Part shown: positions 62,554 to 64,000 of the stretch, piece after piece
Layout: every line of letters starts with the position of its first letter
Numbering within the stretch: position 1 is the first letter of the stretch
Origin: Variovorax ginsengisoli
GTDB taxonomy: Bacteria; Pseudomonadota; Gammaproteobacteria; Burkholderiales; Burkholderiaceae_C
DNA length: 64,000 nt
Direction: 5' to 3'
Assembly (NCBI RefSeq): GCF_006438845.1
Contig: NZ_RCZJ01000002.1
Coordinates: forward strand, 137,145 to 201,144
Position numbers and translations under genes: made by a program
Notes under the pieces: generated by a model
Told to the model about the DNA's origin: nothing
The model's input: only the letters and a program-made list of their open reading frames with translations
The model's database searches: none

Positions 62554-62913
62554 TCAGCCCTTGAGCCAAGGGCGAGGACCACCCATGACGTGCACATGGA
62601 GATGGTGGACTTCCTGGCCGCCCTCGGCACCAGTATTGACCACCACGCGAAAGCCACCGTCCGGATACGGCCGGCAGCCCTGCTCGACCGCCAGCGTTGG
62701 CGCCAACGTCATGATCTTCCCCATCAGCGCCGCGTCGTCTGGGGTCAACTGCGCCATCGATGCAATGTGCCGTTTGGGCACGAGCATGAAATGCACCGGC
62801 GCCCAGGGCGCGATGTCGTGGAAGCCGAAGACGTCGTCGTCCTCGTAGACCTTTTTCGAAGGAATCTTTCCTTCGACGATCTTGCAGAAAACGCAGTTCG
62901 GGTCAGACGACAT
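62554..62913 (-). CDS. hinT: HIT-family nucleotide phosphoramidase HinT
   Basis: A 119-residue HinT-type histidine-triad protein with 'CVFCKIVEGKIPSKKVYEDD' at the N-terminus and the triad 'VHHLHVHVMGG' near residue 105. It hydrolyses purine nucleoside phosphoramidates. It is distinct from the other HIT gene at 13.1 kb, which has HLHWHV. Its ATG lies 10 bp inside the DUF4870-like gene's end. Confidence 0.95.
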   Translation of the reverse strand: MSSDPNCVFCKIVEGKIPSKKVYEDDDVFGFHDIAPWAPVHFMLVPKRHIASMAQLTPDDAALMGKIMTLAPTLAVEQGCRPYPDGGFRVVVNTGAEGGQEVHHLHVHVMGGPRPWLKG

Positions 62914-63292
62914 CGGCCGGCTCCATTGCGCGGTTGGCGTTCATGCGGACCATGCCCTTGATGATCCGATAGAGGAACCAGAGAGAGATCAAGGTCCAGG
63001 CGATCCAGCCCGGCACCAGCAGAATGATCCACAGCCACGACGTCAGAACGTACAGCAGCCCGGCCCACAGCACCGACCGGATGCGCCAGCTGAAATGCGA
63101 TTGCTGCCACGTGCCGCGCGCATCGTCGCGCTTCACCAGATCGATGACGAGGGCAATCAGCAGCAGCACGATGGAAGCCTGTGCGCCCGGCAACACAGCA
63201 CCGACGGCGACGACCAGATGCAGGACGTAGCTGACCCAGCCCCATGTCTTGAGCGATTCGTCCGGCTGGACGGTCACGATGTCGTTGTTCAC
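62903..63292 (-). CDS. DUF4870-like membrane protein
   Basis: A 129-residue protein with three hydrophobic segments: about 17-37 ('WGWVSYVLHLVVAVGAVLPG'), 38-52 and 72-110 ('VLWAGLLYVLTSWLWIILLV'). 'FSWRIRSVLW' and 'WFLYRIIKGMVRMNANRAM' match the DUF4870-like family often found beside hisE. Its role is unknown. The start is GTG at 63292, 9 bp after hisE; the end overlaps hinT by 11 bp. Confidence 0.87.
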   Translation of the reverse strand: MNNDIVTVQPDESLKTWGWVSYVLHLVVAVGAVLPGAQASIVLLLIALVIDLVKRDDARGTWQQSHFSWRIRSVLWAGLLYVLTSWLWIILLVPGWIAWTLISLWFLYRIIKGMVRMNANRAMEPADVV

Positions 63293-63301
63293 GGTGTCCT
63301 T

Positions 63302-63676
63302 TCAGTCGTTGGATGCTTCACGGGCCTGCGCCTTGCGCAGTGCCTTCTCTTCAATGCCGCTGGTGCCGGCGCGGCGCTCCAGTTCCTCGATCACCGCCCG
63401 CGGTGTCAGGCCGTAGTGCGCGAGCGCCACCATGCTGTGGAACCACAAATCGGCCACTTCGTTCACTATTTTCTGCCGGTCGCCGCCGTGGTCGGCATCC
63501 TTGGCGGCCATCACCACCTCCGTCGCCTCCTCGCCGATCTTCTTGAGGAAGGCGTCGGGCCCTTTGTGCAGGAGCCGGGCGACGTAGCTCTGTTCGGCGT
63601 CACCGCCGCGCGAAGGCAGGCGGCTTTCGATCACGGCCGCAAGACGGTCCAGCGCGTCGGTGTTCATCGTTTCCAT
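63302..63676 (-). CDS. hisE: phosphoribosyl-ATP diphosphatase
   Basis: A 124-residue enzyme for the second step of histidine synthesis, hydrolysing phosphoribosyl-ATP to phosphoribosyl-AMP. The MazG-like helices carry '[15 protein letters not shown]' and '[19 protein letters not shown]' with the metal-binding Glu and Asp. ATG 63676 shares a base with the hisI stop (TAATG); a second ATG at 63667 is possible. An N-terminal '[17 protein letters not shown]' block is typical of HisE. Confidence 0.96.
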   Translation of the reverse strand: METMNTDALDRLAAVIESRLPSRGGDAEQSYVARLLHKGPDAFLKKIGEEATEVVMAAKDADHGGDRQKIVNEVADLWFHSMVALAHYGLTPRAVIEELERRAGTSGIEEKALRKAQAREASND

Positions 63677-64000
63677 TATTTGTAGATCGTCTCCGGGTCT
63701 TTCAGGACCGGCTCGACCGCGGTCCACCGGCCATTCTCGTACTTGCTGAAGAAACAGCTGTGACGGCCGGTGTGGCAAGCGATGCCGGGCTCGTGGCCGA
63801 GCTGCGTGACCTTGAGCAGCACGACGTCGTTGTCGCAGTCGAGGCGGATTTCGTGCACCGTCTGCACGTGGCCCGATTCTTCGCCTTTGAACCAGAGCCG
63901 GTCGCGCGAGCGGCTGAAATACACAGCCCGACCCAGCTCGGCGGTCTTGGCCAGCGCCTCGCGGTTCATCCAGGCGAACATCAGGACATCGTTGCTGCCC
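63676..64000 (-). CDS. hisI: phosphoribosyl-AMP cyclohydrolase, N-terminus beyond window
   Basis: The frame runs off the right edge with 107 codons visible. The first complete residues are '[16 protein letters not shown]', the normal HisI sequence about 20-30 residues from the true start, so the N-terminus is missing. Zinc ligands lie in '[14 protein letters not shown]' and '[12 protein letters not shown]'. It opens the ring of phosphoribosyl-AMP, the step after HisE. HisI and HisE are separate proteins here. Confidence 0.95.
   Translation of the reverse strand, partial: GSNDVLMFAWMNREALAKTAELGRAVYFSRSRDRLWFKGEESGHVQTVHEIRLDCDNDVVLLKVTQLGHEPGIACHTGRHSCFFSKYENGRWTAVEPVLKDPETIYK

Overview
This is a GC-rich, gene-dense stretch of core chromosome from a betaproteobacterium of the order Burkholderiales, most likely family Comamonadaceae (Variovorax or a close relative). 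That placement is inferred from protein sequences and gene order as I remember them (fmdB-DUF502-aspS-nudB, DUF971-ubiE-Tim44-ubiJ-ubiB, rplU-rpmA-obgE-proB, pilB-pilC-pilD-coaE-zapD-yacG, secA-argJ, sspA-sspB beside petABC, hisIE-hinT-tatABC). No search was run. I saw no transposase, phage gene, CRISPR array, rRNA or defence island. Two tRNA genes are present and nothing has integrated beside them.

Region 1-8.6 kb (minus strand): an SSS-family symporter, then fmdB, a DUF502 membrane protein, aspS, nudB, an EEP-family hydrolase, folE, a BLUF blue-light sensor, a DMT transporter and a DUF429 protein cut by the left edge. Two consecutive pterin/folate enzymes (FolE, NudB) sit here, and a photoreceptor is packed 5 bp behind folE.

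Region 8.6-18.7 kb (minus): a ubiquinone block (ubiB, ubiJ, a Tim44-domain protein, ubiE), DUF971, a HIT protein, a 1292-residue FAD plus Fe-S oxidoreductase, and serA. The oxidoreductase just behind serA resembles 2-hydroxyacid dehydrogenases and may clear the D-2-hydroxyglutarate that SerA makes.

Region 19-26.7 kb (plus): glycerol-3-phosphate/glycerophosphodiester uptake, ugpB-terminator-ugpA-ugpE-ugpC-ugpQ, followed by a large MscS-type channel. Region 26.7-35.6 kb: hemA, prfA-prmC, grxD and a CNNM/CorC-type protein on plus; a lytic transglycosylase and proS on minus; rppH and a CNP1-like lipoprotein-sized protein on plus.

Region 35.6-46 kb: proB, obgE, rpmA and rplU (minus), divergent from ispB; tRNA-Pro(CGG); type IV pilus genes pilB, pilC and pilD with coaE, zapD and yacG (plus). 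Region 45.5-53.6 kb: secA-argJ-DUF815 ATPase-mutT (minus), a small DciA-like protein (plus), tRNA-Thr(TGT), sspA-sspB (minus), and cytochrome bc1 petABC (minus) ending in a clear terminator.

Region 55.8-64 kb: mscL (plus); pdxA, a Nif3-family protein and an MHS-type MFS transporter (minus); a DegS/AlgW-type protease (plus); and the minus-strand cluster hisI (cut by the right edge), hisE, a DUF4870-like protein, hinT, tatA, tatB, tatC.

Most of the window is housekeeping. I did not find a clearly new system. The best leads are contextual: the serA-linked flavoprotein, the folE-BLUF pair, promoter boxes touching the start codons of hemA and the MscS channel (possible leaderless mRNAs), the terminator inside the ugp operon, and the non-discriminating signature in AspRS.
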